Shown piece after piece: positions 5,648 through 6,746 of a stretch of DNA of 6,746 nucleotides. The position numbers and the translations under genes were made by a program. The notes under the pieces were generated by a model. The model was given only the letters and a program-made list of their open reading frames with translations, was not told the DNA's origin and searched no databases. Source of the stretch: Bacteroidota bacterium (GTDB lineage Bacteria > Bacteroidota > Bacteroidia > Flavobacteriales > Weeksellaceae). The number at the start of each line of letters is the position of its first letter. The stretch's first letter is position 1. The stretch covers positions 1 to 6,746 of the forward strand of contig JAEXJU010000338.1 in assembly GCA_023448955.1 (NCBI GenBank), written 5' to 3'.

Positions 5648-6746
5648 ATGAAGAAAGAACTAATTATTTCCAATGATGGAGATGCTTCAAAAATTGCTTT
5701 ATTGGAAGATGGCCGTCTTTTCGAACTACACGAGCAGGAGACCAAATCAGACTTTGTGGTAGGTGATCTGTTCCTCGGAAAAATCAAAAAACTGGCGCCT
5801 AATCTGAATGCCGCTTTTGTCAATATCGGTACAGATAAGGATGCCTTTCTGCATTATCAGGATCTTGGTCCGCAATTTCTCTCTTATCAGAAATTTCTGA
5901 AAGATACAATCTCCAAAAAACAACAGTCCCCAAGTCTCAAGAATTTTGAGAAATCCAATGATATCAATAAGATGGGAACGGTTGATAAAGTGCTTACTGC
6001 AGGAGATCTGGTTCTACTTCAGATTACAAAGGAACCTATTTCTACAAAAGGACCGAGAATATCGACACAGATTTCACTTACAGGTCGTTTTCTGGTTCTG
6101 ATTCCTTTTGATAACAAAATCTCAGTTTCCAAAAAGGTAGAAAGTGCCGAAGAGAAAACTAGACTGAAAACCCTTATTGAAAGTATTCGTCCGGAAGGAT
6201 TCGGAGTGATTATCAGAACTGTTGCAGAAGGGAAGAAGGTGGCTGAACTTCATAATGATATGAATCAGCTCATCAAAAAATGGGAAACCACTTTCAAGAA
6301 TATTCAGAAAAATAAAGTTCCTAGCAAGATTCTTAGCGAGGAAGACAAAGCATCTTCGATTCTGAGAGACAACTTCAACCAGGATTTCGTGAGCATCATT
6401 TGTGACGATGAAAAAATGGTGGATGATATGAAGGCTTACATCGAGGTCATTGCACCGGAACGCAAGAATATTGTCCAGTTCTACGATTCTCATATTCCGC
6501 TTCTGGAATATTATAATGTAGAGAAACAGCTCAAGCAGAGTTTTGGAAAACACGTAAACATCCCGAGTTCTAAGGGTGCTTATCTCGTTATCGAGCATAC
6601 GGAAGCACTTCACGTGGTGGATGTCAATTCAGGAAACAATATCTCATCTGCCAATACGAATAAAACCCACGGTCTTAATGTCAATAAAATGGCGGCGACT
6701 GAAATCGCAAGACAACTTAGATTGCGCGATATGGGTGGAATTATTG
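5648..6746 (+). CDS. rng: Ribonuclease G/E family endoribonuclease, C-terminus cut by the window edge
   Basis: An endoribonuclease for rRNA maturation and mRNA decay. 366 complete codons are present without a stop; the family member in E. coli (RNase G) has 489. The S1 domain (about 36-128) shows AAFVNIGTDKDAFLH (55-69), matching AAFVDIGLDKAAFLH of E. coli RNase G. The segment 75-118 within it is about 15 residues longer than in E. coli. The RNase H-like and DNase I-like parts follow, with IIRTVAEG (188-195) and the metal-binding catalytic Asp325 in VVDVNSG. The window stops at RLRDMGGII, just before the second catalytic Asp expected in a following DFIDM. The zinc-link region is outside. The ATG at 5648 is chosen because the earlier ATG at 5640 meets a stop within three codons. 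No convincing promoter is seen; a TAnnTTTG match at 5595-5602 lies in the terminator. No RNase E-type scaffold can be judged. Confidence 0.93.
   Translation, partial: MKKELIISNDGDASKIALLEDGRLFELHEQETKSDFVVGDLFLGKIKKLAPNLNAAFVNIGTDKDAFLHYQDLGPQFLSYQKFLKDTISKKQQSPSLKNFEKSNDINKMGTVDKVLTAGDLVLLQITKEPISTKGPRISTQISLTGRFLVLIPFDNKISVSKKVESAEEKTRLKTLIESIRPEGFGVIIRTVAEGKKVAELHNDMNQLIKKWETTFKNIQKNKVPSKILSEEDKASSILRDNFNQDFVSIICDDEKMVDDMKAYIEVIAPERKNIVQFYDSHIPLLEYYNVEKQLKQSFGKHVNIPSSKGAYLVIEHTEALHVVDVNSGNNISSANTNKTHGLNVNKMAATEIARQLRLRDMGGII

Noticed and set aside
6122..6613. Minus-strand open frame of 163 codons
   Set aside because: It is antisense to the well-conserved RNase G/E coding sequence, which carries the catalytic motifs; the antisense product has no recognisable features.

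Overview
The window looks like a chromosomal segment of a flavobacterium, probably close to Chryseobacterium (Weeksellaceae, Bacteroidota). Three things point there: AT-rich spacers, promoters of the Bacteroidota type (TTTG, 17-23 nt, TAnnTTTG), and protein families typical of that phylum. These include a BtuB-type receptor paired with a surface beta-propeller lipoprotein, an HU protein with the Bacteroidota arm sequence, and a 30-residue Lys/Arg-rich protein between hup and RNase G. The genus is an inference from protein style; no rRNA is present.

Left part, all on the minus strand. Reading from high to low coordinates, a cobalamin riboswitch (about 3914-3752) precedes a TonB-dependent outer-membrane receptor of BtuB size (3709-1886). 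After 12 nt comes a beta-propeller lipoprotein resembling BtuG/YncE (1873-806), and a clear intrinsic terminator (782-750) closes the two-gene operon. It reads as a vitamin B12 capture module: the lipoprotein on the cell surface passes cobalamin to the receptor, and the riboswitch shuts the operon down when B12 is plentiful. No inner-membrane BtuCDF genes are in the window. Past the terminator a separate promoter drives a type II NADH dehydrogenase, of which only the N-terminal half is present.

Middle part. A spacer (about 3930-4043) carries six degenerate 8-bp tandem units running into the end of mutY. mutY (5072-4044, minus) encodes the adenine glycosylase that removes A opposite 8-oxoguanine, and it has all catalytic and iron-sulfur residues. 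It starts with TTG. Its promoter overlaps the divergent promoter of the HU gene in a 47-bp gap.

Right part, plus strand. HU (5120-5410), the 30-residue polybasic protein (5448-5540), a strong intrinsic terminator, then RNase G/E (5648 to the window end, partial). These are nucleoid and RNA housekeeping genes; the tiny basic protein is the least characterised gene here and a candidate ribosome- or RNA-associated protein. No mobile element, CRISPR array, tRNA or rRNA was seen.
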